From Salinibacter ruber DSM 13855 (GTDB taxonomy: Bacteria > Bacteroidota > Rhodothermia > Rhodothermales > Salinibacteraceae), in assembly GCF_000013045.1 (NCBI RefSeq), contig NC_007677.1:124001-188000 (forward strand): a DNA stretch of 64,000 nt. Reading direction: 5' to 3'. Numbering within the stretch: the first letter of the stretch is position 1; each line of letters opens with the position of its first letter. Shown in pieces: positions 8,946 to 16,906 of this stretch. Made by a program: the position numbers and the translations under genes. Below the pieces are notes generated by a model that was not told the origin of the DNA, made no database searches, and saw only the letters and a program-made list of their open reading frames with translations.

Positions 8946-9863
8946 ATGTCGCGTGTCCGCTCGTGGATACTGGTTGTCGGGGTCCTCGTGGGGGCCGTAG
9001 GGGGCTGCGCAGAGCCCCAAGATGGGAGGGGCCCCGCGACGGCCGACTCCATTGCCGCCACGGCCCCGGGGACGGACGTGGTGGGGGCGCCGCTCGACGC
9101 ATCCGGGGACACGCTCCGCATGGGCAGGCCGACGCCCGTCACCACGCGGCCCGGCTACGACAACCAGCCGGCCTTTCTGCCTGACGGAAGTGGGCTCGTG
9201 TGGACGGCCATCCACGACGGACAGGCGGACGTGTACCGCAAGATTGAAGACGAAGGAGGGCCCGCGCCGGTGACCGACACCCCCGAGAGCGAGTTTTCAC
9301 CCACGCCCCGGCCCGGCGGCGCCCTGACGCTCGTCCGCGTCGAGGCCGACGGGCGGCAGCGCCTCTGGCGGTATCGGGCCGACGGCACCCCGGACGCTCC
9401 CGTTCTGCCCGACGCCGACTCGGTGGGCTACCACGCCTGGCTCGACAGCAGCCGCGTGGCGCTGTTCGTCCTCGGCGCCCCGCCGACGCTCCACGTAGCC
9501 AACGTGAAGAGCGGCACCGATACGGTCGTGGCCCGCCGCATCGGCCGCTCGCTCCAGTCGGTGCCCGGGCGGGCGGACGTGAGCTTCGTCCAGGTGGGGC
9601 CCGACTCGTCGGTTGCGATTCACCGGCTCGACGGCGCCTCCCTCACCACGCGTCGGCTGACGGAGGCGCCCACGAATGCCCCGACCGGCGACCACGCCTG
9701 GACGCCGGGTGGACACCTCCTGATGACGACCGAAGACTCGCTCGTGGCATGGCGCCGCGGCAGGGCAGACTGGCGCCCGGTGGCTGCGCTGGACACGATG
9801 GACGTTTCGCGTCTCGCCGTGTCGCCGTCCGGCGACCGGCTGGCGATGGTCGCCGCAGAGTAG
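8946..9863 (+). CDS. PD40/TolB-like beta-propeller lipoprotein
   Basis: A 305-residue protein. The ATG at 8946 gives a signal peptide with lipobox 'AVGGC' (Cys about 20), whereas the upstream in-frame start at 8844 does not. The mature part contains repeated blade-like units: 'DNQPAFLPDGSGLVWTA', 'ESEFSPTPRPGG', 'TGDHAWTPGGHLLMTTED' and 'VSRLAVSPSGDRLAMVAAE'. These match the PD40 (WD40-like) repeats of TolB-type propellers. It probably lies in the periplasm as a binding or scaffold protein. It has no tol-pal neighbours, so a role in that system is not supported. Confidence 0.75.
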   Translation: MSRVRSWILVVGVLVGAVGGCAEPQDGRGPATADSIAATAPGTDVVGAPLDASGDTLRMGRPTPVTTRPGYDNQPAFLPDGSGLVWTAIHDGQADVYRKIEDEGGPAPVTDTPESEFSPTPRPGGALTLVRVEADGRQRLWRYRADGTPDAPVLPDADSVGYHAWLDSSRVALFVLGAPPTLHVANVKSGTDTVVARRIGRSLQSVPGRADVSFVQVGPDSSVAIHRLDGASLTTRRLTEAPTNAPTGDHAWTPGGHLLMTTEDSLVAWRRGRADWRPVAALDTMDVSRLAVSPSGDRLAMVAAE

Positions 9864-10105
9864 GGAGGCGGGGCGCGGGGCCGACGAGAGGTTCGATCCG
9901 GGCCGAGTGTGCCCGACGCGGCCAACGGCGCTCCCGGAGCCCGGCGGCACTGGGGCTGGACGGCCCCCCCCTCACCGTCCACGTGCGCACTTCGCGGCAG
10001 ACCCGGCCCAGAGGGCCGACAGGTCAGGGCGCAACTCCATCTGGAGTCAGCCGTAGAGGCGACCTGACACGCACGCCGCTTCCATCACCAGAAGACCCCG
10101 CGTCC

Positions 10106-10714
10106 ATGCGAAGCAAAGGCGCCATCACCCTCGTCGTCCTCGTGGTCGTCCTCGGCTTCGTCGGCTGCGGGGCCACGAGCTCGTACAACAGCCTCGTCCA
10201 GAGCGACGAGCAGGTGCGGGAGGCGTGGTCCAACCTGCAGGCGACCTACCAGCGGCGGGCCGACCTCATCCCCAACCTCGTGGAGACGGTGCAGGGCGCC
10301 GCCGATTTTGAGCAGGAGACGCTGCAGTCGGTGACGGAGGCGCGGGCGAAGGCCACCTCCGTCCAGGTCAGCGCCGAGGACCTCGACAACCCCCAGCGGC
10401 TCCGGCAATTCCAGGAGGCCCAGTCGGCCCTCGGCAAATCGCTCGGGCGGCTGCTGGCCGTCTCCGAGAACTACCCGAAGCTGCAGGCCACGCAGAGCTT
10501 TAGCGACCTGCAGGCCCAGCTGGAGGGCACGGAGAACCGCATCACGGTGGCGCGGCGCGACTACAACAGCACCGTGCGCCGGTACAACACGCAGGTGCGC
10601 TCCTTCCCGACCGTGGTGTTTGCGAGCCTCATGGGCTTTAAGCCGAAAACGCCGTTCGAGGCGGAGGCGGGGGCCGAGGAGGCGCCGGACGTGGACTTCG
10701 GCAGCGATTCGTAG
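10106..10714 (+). CDS. lemA: LemA family protein
   Basis: A 202-residue protein with one N-terminal hydrophobic segment (residues 6-22, ending at a possible lipobox 'FVGC'). The LemA hallmark 'YNSLVQSDEQVREAWSNLQ' comes next, then 'YQRRADLIPNLVETV'. The rest is a helical bundle containing 'AISFSDLQ'-like 'ATQSFSDLQAQLEGTENRI' and 'ARRDYNSTVRRYN'. LemA proteins are membrane-anchored and of uncertain biochemical role. They are very often encoded beside TPM-domain proteins, as here (next gene, 59 bp downstream). The start at 10106 was preferred to the long upstream extension because it begins the membrane segment. Confidence 0.92.
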   Translation: MRSKGAITLVVLVVVLGFVGCGATSSYNSLVQSDEQVREAWSNLQATYQRRADLIPNLVETVQGAADFEQETLQSVTEARAKATSVQVSAEDLDNPQRLRQFQEAQSALGKSLGRLLAVSENYPKLQATQSFSDLQAQLEGTENRITVARRDYNSTVRRYNTQVRSFPTVVFASLMGFKPKTPFEAEAGAEEAPDVDFGSDS

Positions 10715-10773
10715 CGCGTGAGGCCTGAAGGGCGCCCAATCGGCATTTGCACCCCGTCTCGATTCCAAACCGA

Positions 10774-11604
10774 ATGCAGCGTTCCGCCGTGCTTTCGCGT
10801 TTCCGCTCCGTCCTGCTGCTCGGCGCCGCGCTGAGCCTCTTCGCGGCGGCCCTTGCGCCGACGGCCGCGGCCCAGCGCTACGACTTTCCGCCGAAGCCGA
10901 GCGGGCCGGTGCTGGACCAGGGCAGTATGCTCTCCGGCGGGGAGGAGCGGGCGCTGGCCCGCAAGCTGGCGGCGTACGAGGACACCTCGTCGACCGCCGT
11001 GGTGGTGGTAACCCTCTCCTCCCTCGACGGCGCGCCCGTGGACGACTACGCCATCTCGCTGGGGCGCGACTGGGGCGTGGGGCAGGAGGGGAAGGACAAC
11101 GGCGTGGTGGTGCTCGTCTCGAAGAACGACCGCAAGATGTTCATCGCCACGGGCTACGGCGTGGAGGGGGCCCTCCCGGATGCCATCGCCAACCGGATTG
11201 TGGAGCGCGTCATCACCCCCGCGTTCCGGAACGGGGACTTCTACGCCGGGCTCGATCGGGGCACCGACGCCATCATCCGGGCCACCGCAGGGGAGTACAC
11301 CGCCACGGAGGAGGCCGTTGCGTCGTCCTCCGACGACGGCGGGGTCTCGACGACGCTCATCTACATCTTCCTGATCTTTGCCTACTTCATTGGCAGCTCG
11401 CTCTGGCGCGGGGGCGGGGGCAACAAGAAAGGAGCGAAGACGTCGACCCGCCGCCGCGGCGACCTGCCGATCTTCATCTGGGGCGGCGGGGGCTCGCACG
11501 GCGGAGGCGGCTTCGGAGGGGGCGGCGGCGTTGGCGGCGGGGGCGGCTTCGGCGGCTTTGGGGGCGGGAGCTTTGGCGGGGGCGGCGCTGGGGGATCGTG
11601 GTGA
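10774..11604 (+). CDS. TPM-domain membrane protein (YgcG-like), Gly-rich tail
   Basis: The 276-residue protein has a signal peptide ending 'APTAAAQ'. A TPM phosphatase-like domain (residues about 35-175) follows, with 'VLDQGSMLSGGEERAL', 'GRDWGVGQEGKDNGVVV' and 'IATGYGVEGALPDAIANRI'. Next is one membrane segment near 'TLIYIFLIFAYFIGSS' and a Gly-rich tail of about 45 residues. LemA-TPM gene pairs are widespread and TPM proteins are linked to membrane or photosystem quality control, but the bacterial function is unclear. A TTG at 10747 is an alternative start; the ATG was chosen. Confidence 0.9.
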   Translation: MQRSAVLSRFRSVLLLGAALSLFAAALAPTAAAQRYDFPPKPSGPVLDQGSMLSGGEERALARKLAAYEDTSSTAVVVVTLSSLDGAPVDDYAISLGRDWGVGQEGKDNGVVVLVSKNDRKMFIATGYGVEGALPDAIANRIVERVITPAFRNGDFYAGLDRGTDAIIRATAGEYTATEEAVASSSDDGGVSTTLIYIFLIFAYFIGSSLWRGGGGNKKGAKTSTRRRGDLPIFIWGGGGSHGGGGFGGGGGVGGGGGFGGFGGGSFGGGGAGGSW

Positions 11605-11744
11605 GGCGTGAACCGTGATCCGTGACCCCTTTCCCTCACGCATCACTCTTCACGCCCCACTCTTCACGCATCACGCCGTCCCTCCACCTGCCCGTCCGGT
11701 TGGGAAACGCTACATTCGACACACGCCACCGCACAGCTTTGACC
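11605..11744. repeat. Short direct-repeat patch with ttcacgcatcac units
   Basis: Between the TPM and TPR genes the sequence repeats related words: cacgcatcactcttcacgcc and cactcttcacgcatcacgcc at about 11636-11683. The two 12-mers cactcttcacgc and ttcacgcatcac recur in shuffled order. It does not look coding. It resembles small intergenic repeats of the kind also seen beside the CPBP gene, although the words differ. Confidence 0.5.
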
Positions 11745-12074
11745 ATGAGTGCCGACCGCCTGGAGCAACTGAAAACCTTCCACGAGGAAGACCCCGAGGA
11801 CCCGTTTACGCGGTACGCCCTCGCGCAGGAGCACCTGAAACACGACAACGCCTCGCGGGCCCTCGCCCTGTTTGAGGAGCTCGTGGAGACGGACCCCGAC
11901 TACGTGGGCACGTACTACCACCTCGGCAAGCTCTACGAGCGCCTCGACCGCACCGACGATGCGATCGACACGTACGCGCAGGGCATCGAGGTGGCCCGCG
12001 AGGAGGGCACCCAGAAAGACCTGTCGGAGCTCCAGGACGCGAAGCTGAAGGCCGAAGGCGTTGGCTTTGACTGA
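11745..12074 (+). CDS. Tetratricopeptide-repeat protein
   Basis: A 109-residue acidic protein with about two and a half TPR units: 'DPFTRYALAQEHLKHDNASR', 'ALFEELVETDPDYVGTYYHL' and 'KLYERLDRTDDAIDTYAQGI'. It has no signal peptide, so it is probably cytoplasmic and binds a partner protein. The ATG at 11745 was chosen over in-frame upstream starts because those run through the repeat patch. It ends 15 bp before the LysM gene. Confidence 0.88.
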   Translation: MSADRLEQLKTFHEEDPEDPFTRYALAQEHLKHDNASRALALFEELVETDPDYVGTYYHLGKLYERLDRTDDAIDTYAQGIEVAREEGTQKDLSELQDAKLKAEGVGFD

Positions 12075-12089
12075 CCGTCCCGCCCGCCG

Positions 12090-13163
12090 ATGCGCAGCGC
12101 TGTTCTCATGTTGGGCGTTCTGCTGACCCTGGCCGGCACGGCGCCGGCCGGCCACGCCCAGGCCCCGTCCGACTCGACCTACACGGTCCGGTCCGGCGAC
12201 ACGCTGTACAGCATCGCCCAGCAAGCGGGCGTGTCGGTGGCGGCCCTGCAGCGATGGAATGACCTGGAGGGCACGGCGCTACAGATTGGGCAGACGCTCC
12301 GCCTCCGGCCGCCCCGACCCGAGGACAGAACAGAAGCATCCGTCGACACGACCGAGGCCCGGCCGGATTCCACCGCCGCGGACTCGCCTCTCCCAGACAC
12401 TGCCGTTTCCGATACTGCCGTTTCCGACACCGTCGTCTCGGACACCACCGTCTCGGACACGGTGGCTGTGGGCACGTCCGATCCAGACAGCCCCGCGGTG
12501 GACTCCGTGACGGCCCCGCCGGTGTACGGGCGGCACGTGGCGGCGGACGGCGACTCGTTCGTGACCCTCGCGCTTCGCCTCGGCACCACGGCGGACACGC
12601 TTTCCGCCCTGAACGACCGCACGGCGGCCCCCCTCGCGGCGGGAGAGACGCTCCGCCTTCCCAAGCGGTTCGCGCCGCCGGCCCACGTGGTGGCGTCCGG
12701 GGAGACCCTCTACAGCATTGCGGGAGAGTATGGGGTGAGCGCCCGGGCCCTCCGGACGGCCAACGGCCTCGACACGACCGCGCTGGAGCCGGGGCGACGC
12801 CTTCGCCTGCCGGGCCGGGAGGCCCCCGAAGTGCCGCCCCCCGGCGACTGGGCCGCGCCCGACTCGACGGGGGCCGTCGCCGTCTACCCGGACGCGTTCG
12901 CCGGGCGCCTCACGGCCAGCGGCACGCCGTACGATCCCGACGCCCTCGTGGTGAGTCATCCGTCGCTCCCGTACAACTCCGTCGTGCTCCTCTCCCGCCC
13001 GGACGTAGGCCGCCACACCTTTGCCCGCGTCCTCGACCGGGGGCCGATTGAGGCGGGGACGCTGCTCGACGTGTCGGCGGCCGTGGCGGACCGGCTCGGC
13101 CTCGATGCCGACGCGACGCCGACCGTAGAGCTGCGGACGGTGTGGATCGGGGACCAGAAGTAA
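12090..13163 (+). CDS. LysM-repeat cell-wall protein with RlpA-like domain
   Basis: A 357-residue exported protein (signal peptide to 'AGHAQ') with three LysM motifs. They lie at about residues 30-73 ('YTVRSGDTLYSIAQQAGVSV'), 148-190 ('DGDSFVTLALRLGTTADTL') and 195-240 ('ASGETLYSIAGEYGVSARAL'), and should bind peptidoglycan. A Thr/Asp/Ser/Val linker with five near-identical 5-residue units separates the first two. The C-terminal 100 residues read as a double-psi beta-barrel of the RlpA/septal-ring type, with 'FAGRLTASGTPYDPDALVVSHPSLP' and 'RVLDRGP'. RlpA-like proteins act on denuded glycan strands or bind them; enzymatic activity here is not certain. Confidence 0.88.
   Translation: MRSAVLMLGVLLTLAGTAPAGHAQAPSDSTYTVRSGDTLYSIAQQAGVSVAALQRWNDLEGTALQIGQTLRLRPPRPEDRTEASVDTTEARPDSTAADSPLPDTAVSDTAVSDTVVSDTTVSDTVAVGTSDPDSPAVDSVTAPPVYGRHVAADGDSFVTLALRLGTTADTLSALNDRTAAPLAAGETLRLPKRFAPPAHVVASGETLYSIAGEYGVSARALRTANGLDTTALEPGRRLRLPGREAPEVPPPGDWAAPDSTGAVAVYPDAFAGRLTASGTPYDPDALVVSHPSLPYNSVVLLSRPDVGRHTFARVLDRGPIEAGTLLDVSAAVADRLGLDADATPTVELRTVWIGDQK
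12398..12472 (+). repeat. In-frame 15-bp tandem repeats in the LysM linker
   Basis: Five imperfect 15-bp units encode the pentapeptide pattern D-T-x-V-S within the linker of the LysM protein. Such acidic, Thr-rich linkers are common in halophile surface proteins and can change in length by slippage. Confidence 0.75.
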
Positions 13164-13226
13164 CAGAGAGAAGGGCCGACGCGTCCGTCCTGCACAGGGA
13201 GTGAGGGGAAATGCCGGGTCGGAGGA

Positions 13227-13290
13227 CGTATTGCGCAGGGCGTATTGTGGAGTGCGGAAATCAGCAATCAGTATCGCCCTACGCAATACG
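13227..13290. repeat. Hairpin-forming inverted repeat upstream of the CPBP gene
   Basis: cgtattgcgcagggcg at 13227-13242 pairs with cgccctacgcaatacg at 13275-13290 (15 of 16 positions), leaving a 32-base loop. The words gcaatacg and gaaatacgg recur beside it. A similar element follows the gene at 14055-14111, so it belongs to a small dispersed repeat family rather than being only a terminator. Confidence 0.75.
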
Positions 13291-13323
13291 AAATACGGAT
13301 ATCTCTCACCACACTCGGTCCCC

Positions 13324-14040
13324 ATGCCCTCCTGGCACGCATATCACCGAGCCACCCGCTCGGCCACATACGGCTTCCTCAGCGCCCTGCCGCTCTTTGT
13401 GCTCTACGAGACGATGATTGTGCTCGTGAACCTCGACGCCACGCGGCCGGTGCGGGTGGAGGCGGGCGTGTGGATCAAGGAGCTGCTCATGATGACCGGG
13501 GCGTCCGGCGGGCTGGGCCTCGCGTTGCTCGTGGCGGGGGGCGGTGGGGCCGCCTACCTGCTGGATCGGCACCGCGACATTCCGCTGCGGTCGCGCTACT
13601 TTGTCGGGCTTGTGGGCGAGAGCGCGGCGTACGCGGTCGGCGTGGCCCTCGTCGTCTCGTCGGCCGTCGGGGCCCTCTTCGCCGCGATCCCGCCCGCCGA
13701 CGGGGCGCTCTGGACGCAGTTGGCCCTCTCCATCGGCGCGGGCCTCTACGAAGAGCTGGTCTTCCGGGTGCTGCTCGTGGGGGGGCTCTTCCTCCTTTTT
13801 CGGGCCCTGATGGAGACATCGACCCGGGTGTACCTGGTGGCGGCCCTTCTCGGGGCGGCGCTCTTCAGCGGGGCGCACTACGTAGGTCCCCTGGGCGACC
13901 CATTTGCGCTGCCGTCGTTTGTCTTTCGGTTCCTCTTCGGCCTAGCCCTCAACGCCCTCTTCCTCGCCCGTGGCTTCGGCGTCGCCGCCTGGACCCACGC
14001 GCTCTACGACGTGATGGTGGTGATGGGGATGCTTGGGTAG
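13324..14040 (+). CDS. CPBP-family intramembrane metalloprotease
   Basis: A 238-residue polytopic membrane protein with about six hydrophobic segments. It carries the CPBP (Abi/CAAX) motifs: motif 1 EExxxR in 'YEELVFRVLL', motif 2 FxxxH in 'ALFSGAHYVG', and a C-terminal 'AAWTHALYD' that supplies another His. Members are thought to cleave within membranes (type II CAAX prenyl endopeptidase relatives), and some act in bacteriocin immunity. The ATG at 13324 avoids running the protein through the upstream inverted repeat. Hairpin repeats flank the gene on both sides. Substrate unknown. Confidence 0.9.
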   Translation: MPSWHAYHRATRSATYGFLSALPLFVLYETMIVLVNLDATRPVRVEAGVWIKELLMMTGASGGLGLALLVAGGGGAAYLLDRHRDIPLRSRYFVGLVGESAAYAVGVALVVSSAVGALFAAIPPADGALWTQLALSIGAGLYEELVFRVLLVGGLFLLFRALMETSTRVYLVAALLGAALFSGAHYVGPLGDPFALPSFVFRFLFGLALNALFLARGFGVAAWTHALYDVMVVMGMLG

Positions 14041-14054
14041 TGCGCATTTCGTGG

Positions 14055-14111
14055 TGCGTATTGCGTGATCAATGACGAAACCGCTCCGCGATACGAAACA
14101 CGCAATACGCA
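14055..14111. repeat. Hairpin-forming inverted repeat downstream of the CPBP gene
   Basis: tgcgtattgcgtg at 14055-14067 is the exact reverse complement of cacgcaatacgca at 14099-14111, with a 31-base loop. The arms share the word gcgtattgcg with the element at 13227-13290. It may also serve as a transcription terminator for the CPBP gene, although no T-run follows. Confidence 0.8.
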
Positions 14112-14225
14112 TTACAAGAACGTCTGACATCCCGGCAGGGGTGAGGACCGCGGCACGGCCCTTGTGCATACAAAACGACGGCGTTCACCACACTACAAAT
14201 GCTCCCATAGCGATCCAGATCTAGT

Positions 14226-15056
14226 ATGAACACCTTCCGCACCACCGCGCTCATGGCGGTCATGATTGTGCTCTTTGCCCTCATCGGGCAGGCACTCGGG
14301 GGCACGGGCGGCATGCTGCTCGCCTTCCTGATTGCCGTGGGCATGAACGGCGTGAGCTACTGGTACAGCAGCTCCATCGTGCTCCGCATGTACGGGGCCG
14401 AAGAGGTGAGCCGCGCCGAGGCGCCGGAGCTGCACGACCTCGTGGATCGCCTGCGACGGCGGGCCGACCTGCCGATGCCGAAGGTCTGCATCATCCCGCA
14501 GGACCAGCCCAACGCCTTCGCTACCGGCCGCAACCCCGACAACGCCGTGGTGGCGGTAACGAAGGGCATCATGGACGTGCTCGACCGCGACGAACTGGCG
14601 GGCGTGATTGCCCACGAGCTGGCCCACATCAAGAACCGCGACATGCTGACGTCCACCGTCGCCGCGACGCTGGCCGGGGCGATTACGATGCTGTCCCGGT
14701 TCGCCCTCTTCTTCGGCGGCCGCGACAACAATTTCCTCGTGTCGCTCCTCATGATGATCCTCGCCCCGATGGCGGCGATGCTCATCCAGTCGGCGATCTC
14801 TCGCAGCCGCGAGTACGCCGCCGACCGAGAGGGGGCCGAGATCGCGAAAAATCCCCTCGGCCTCGCCAGTGCCCTGCGCAGCATGGAGCGGGCCGCGGAG
14901 CACCGGCCCATGCCGGCCAATCAGACGACCTCGCACATGTTCATCGTGAACCCCTTCAGCGGCGGCCTGAGTGGCATCAAGCGGCTCTTCTCCACCCACC
15001 CGCCCACGGAGGAGCGCATCGCCCGCCTCGAAGAAATGGCCGGTCGCGCCCAGTGA
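14226..15056 (+). CDS. htpX: HtpX-type membrane zinc metalloprotease
   Basis: A 276-residue M48 peptidase with two N-terminal membrane segments (residues 7-45). The zinc motif HELAH is at 130-134, a third pair of hydrophobic segments spans about 145-185, and 'SREYAADREGAEI' supplies the downstream Glu ligand. HtpX degrades misfolded membrane proteins from the cytoplasmic side. Length and motif spacing are normal for the family. The next gene starts 4 bp after the stop, so the two may be co-transcribed. Confidence 0.96.
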   Translation: MNTFRTTALMAVMIVLFALIGQALGGTGGMLLAFLIAVGMNGVSYWYSSSIVLRMYGAEEVSRAEAPELHDLVDRLRRRADLPMPKVCIIPQDQPNAFATGRNPDNAVVAVTKGIMDVLDRDELAGVIAHELAHIKNRDMLTSTVAATLAGAITMLSRFALFFGGRDNNFLVSLLMMILAPMAAMLIQSAISRSREYAADREGAEIAKNPLGLASALRSMERAAEHRPMPANQTTSHMFIVNPFSGGLSGIKRLFSTHPPTEERIARLEEMAGRAQ

Positions 15057-15060
15057 ACCC

Positions 15061-15951
15061 ATGATCCAGAACCGACTCGCCGTGTTTGGGGGCGGGCTCT
15101 TCGCGTTCTTCCTGGCCGCGGGCGCCCTGCTCCTGTATCTCTTTGGCACAGACACGTACACCGTCGACGGCCGCGTGGCCGGCATCCAGAACGAGGGGCG
15201 CACCCTCGTGGTGGAGCACGAGAAGATTCCCGGGTACATGCCGCCGATGATCATGCCCCTGCCGGTGGCGGACTCCAGCATGACCGCCCCGCTGGAAAAG
15301 GGGGATGCGGTCCAGTTTCGGCTCGCCGTCGGCGACAGTGCGAGCATCATCGCCCTCCGGACCCTCCCGGACACGGCGGTGGCCCGGAATCCGGCCCGCA
15401 CGACCACGCCGATCAAGTCGGCCGCCGACGGGGGGACGCAGATGCTTCAGCAAGGGGACCGCGTCCCGGCGGGCCTCACGCTCACGAACCAGGCCGGCGA
15501 GTCCTTCCGGATCGGCGACTACCGCGGGCAGACGCTCGTCCTGACCTTCATCTATACCCGCTGCCCGCTGCCGACCTACTGCCCCCTCATGTCGAAGCAG
15601 TTTGCCGCCCTGCAGCCGCAGCTCCGCGAGCGGTACGGGGAGGAGGCCCAGCTGTTGTCGATCAGCTTCGACCCGGCCTACGACACGCCGCAGGTGCTCC
15701 GCGAGTACGCGTCGAAGTACACGGATCGGCTCGACACCTGGACCTTTGCCACCGGCGATTCGAGCCAGGTCGAACGGGCCACCGGCCTCTTCGGCGTGCA
15801 TGCCCAGAAAACGGGCAGTGAGGAGATCACCCACAACCTCACGACGGCCCTGATTGGGTCGGAGGGGCACGTGCGGCGCCTCTGGCGCGGCAACGACTGG
15901 ACGCCAGAGGACGTGCGGCAGGCCGTCGCGCAGGTGGCCGAGGCGTCCTGA
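15061..15951 (+). CDS. Sco1/SenC copper protein with N-terminal CusF-like domain
   Basis: The 296-residue protein is anchored by one N-terminal membrane segment (residues 8-28). Residues about 33-100 resemble the CusF/copper-binding fold ('HEKIPGYMPPMIMPLPV', with Met/His ligands). Residues 130-290 are a thioredoxin-like Sco1 domain, with the Cys pair in 'YTRCPLPTYCPLM' (CX5C rather than the textbook CX3C) and the later conserved His in 'ITHNLTTALI'. Sco proteins deliver copper to the CuA site of cytochrome oxidase or act as thiol reductants. The start at 15061 gives the membrane anchor. No oxidase genes are adjacent. Confidence 0.88.
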   Translation: MIQNRLAVFGGGLFAFFLAAGALLLYLFGTDTYTVDGRVAGIQNEGRTLVVEHEKIPGYMPPMIMPLPVADSSMTAPLEKGDAVQFRLAVGDSASIIALRTLPDTAVARNPARTTTPIKSAADGGTQMLQQGDRVPAGLTLTNQAGESFRIGDYRGQTLVLTFIYTRCPLPTYCPLMSKQFAALQPQLRERYGEEAQLLSISFDPAYDTPQVLREYASKYTDRLDTWTFATGDSSQVERATGLFGVHAQKTGSEEITHNLTTALIGSEGHVRRLWRGNDWTPEDVRQAVAQVAEAS

Positions 15952-16045
15952 TCAGCCTCCGGACGCGCCGATCCAGTCCTCATCGGGCGAGACGCACCGA
16001 GACGCACTGAGGCGTCCCCACGAAACTCCCTCTTCAGTTCTACTT

Positions 16046-16061
16046 ATGAACAAGTGCTCAT
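16046..16061. promoter_or_regulatory. ArsR/SmtB-type operator dyad
   Basis: atgaacaagtgctcat is a dyad of the form ATGA-n-CA-nn-TG-n-TCAT in which every fixed position is symmetric. ArsR/SmtB metal repressors bind imperfect 12-2-12 dyads of this kind. The downstream genes are a methyltransferase, a metal ATPase and an ArsR repressor, so this is probably their operator. An IS1-like element now lies between it and the first gene. Confidence 0.6.
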
Positions 16062-16105
16062 GTGATCATAAACAGACAAACGGATTGAAGTGGTGGCCGC
16101 AACTA

Positions 16106-16113
16106 GAATCGTC
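16106..16113. repeat. Target-site duplication, left copy
   Basis: gaatcgtc directly precedes the left end of the IS1-like element and is repeated exactly at 16922-16929 after the right end. Eight to nine bases is the normal duplication length for IS1-family transposition. Confidence 0.9.
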
Positions 16114-16187
16114 GGTAGCGGCTCAACAAGTAGTGAGTCTTTCTGTTTGAACTGCGTCGCGTCTGGCCCACCAGCCTGGTCTATCCG

Positions 16188-16466
16188 ATGATCAAAGAGA
16201 CTTACGAGTGTAGAGAGTGTGGCTCCTCGAACATCGTCAAAAACGGACACAGCGCTAGCGGCTCTCAGCAGTATCACTGCAAGGACTGTGGAGCGCACAA
16301 GGTTCTCGATCCAGAGCCGCGAGGCTACTCCGAGGAGGAGAAAGAGAAAATCCTCCGTGCTTACCGCGAGCGCGGGTCAAAGCGGGCAATCAGCCGGATA
16401 TTCGGCATCAGCCGCAATACATTGACCCGGTGGCTCAAAAAAAGGGACGAGAATCCGATTCAGTAG
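16188..16466 (+). CDS. insA: IS1-type transposase upstream frame (InsA-like)
   Basis: 92 residues. The first 40 contain a zinc-finger with two Cys pairs ('ECRECGSSNIVKNG' and 'YHCKDCGAHK'), followed by a helix-turn-helix ('SKRAISRIFGISRNTLTRWL'). In IS1, InsA alone is a DNA-binding repressor, and -1 frameshifting on an A-run joins it to InsB to make the transposase. Here the zero-frame codons at the run read CTC AAA AAA AGG, with the downstream frame at -1, as expected for that mechanism. Confidence 0.9.
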   Translation: MIKETYECRECGSSNIVKNGHSASGSQQYHCKDCGAHKVLDPEPRGYSEEEKEKILRAYRERGSKRAISRIFGISRNTLTRWLKKRDENPIQ

Positions 16467-16906
16467 CCGAAGGGCTCCGGCCTGCTGAGGAAGGCGATGT
16501 CCTTGAACTCGATGAATGCTGGACGTATGTCCGAGAGCGGGCGAATAAACGGTGGCTGTGGGTTGCTCTGTGCCGGAGAACCCGGCAGGTCGTGGCATTT
16601 GTGATCGGAGACCGTTCGGCCAGAACCTGTGCTCGGCTCTGGAGCCGGATTCCGGAGGAATACCGTCAGGGCAGAAGCTTCAGCGACTTCTGGAAGTCCT
16701 ATCGCCCAGTGTTTGCGGGCGACCCCAGCCACCGGCAGGTCGGAAAGTCCAGTGGTGAGATGGCCCACGTGGAAAGATTCTTCGGGCGACTGCGCCAGAA
16801 GCTGGCCCGGTATGTCCGCCGGACGCGAGCGGCCTCCGAGTCAGAACGGATGCTCCATCTGACGACGAAACTGTTCGTGGAGTGGTACAACGAAGCCATC
16901 ACTTAA
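16430..16906 (+). CDS. insB: IS1-type transposase catalytic frame (InsB-like)
   Basis: The frame carries the DDE nuclease domain: first Asp in 'VLELDECWTYV', second Asp in 'FSDFWKSYRPVF', and Glu in 'AHVERFFGRLRQKL'. It is most likely translated as an InsA-InsB fusion by -1 frameshifting at 16437-16443, so its own GTG/ATG-like start is formal only. All three acidic residues are present, so the enzyme may be active. Its 3' end overlaps the start codon now used by the disrupted downstream gene. Confidence 0.88.
   Translation: MAQKKGRESDSVAEGLRPAEEGDVLELDECWTYVRERANKRWLWVALCRRTRQVVAFVIGDRSARTCARLWSRIPEEYRQGRSFSDFWKSYRPVFAGDPSHRQVGKSSGEMAHVERFFGRLRQKLARYVRRTRAASESERMLHLTTKLFVEWYNEAIT
16437..16443 (+). 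promoter_or_regulatory. Probable -1 translational frameshift site
   Basis: Seven consecutive A at the InsA/InsB overlap, in the zero frame AAA AAA A. Tandem lysine tRNAs can slip back one base here, as in IS1. Confidence 0.75.

Noticed and set aside
12398-12472. Short repeats considered as a CRISPR-like array
   Set aside because: The units are in-frame 15-bp codon repeats inside the LysM protein, with no spacers.
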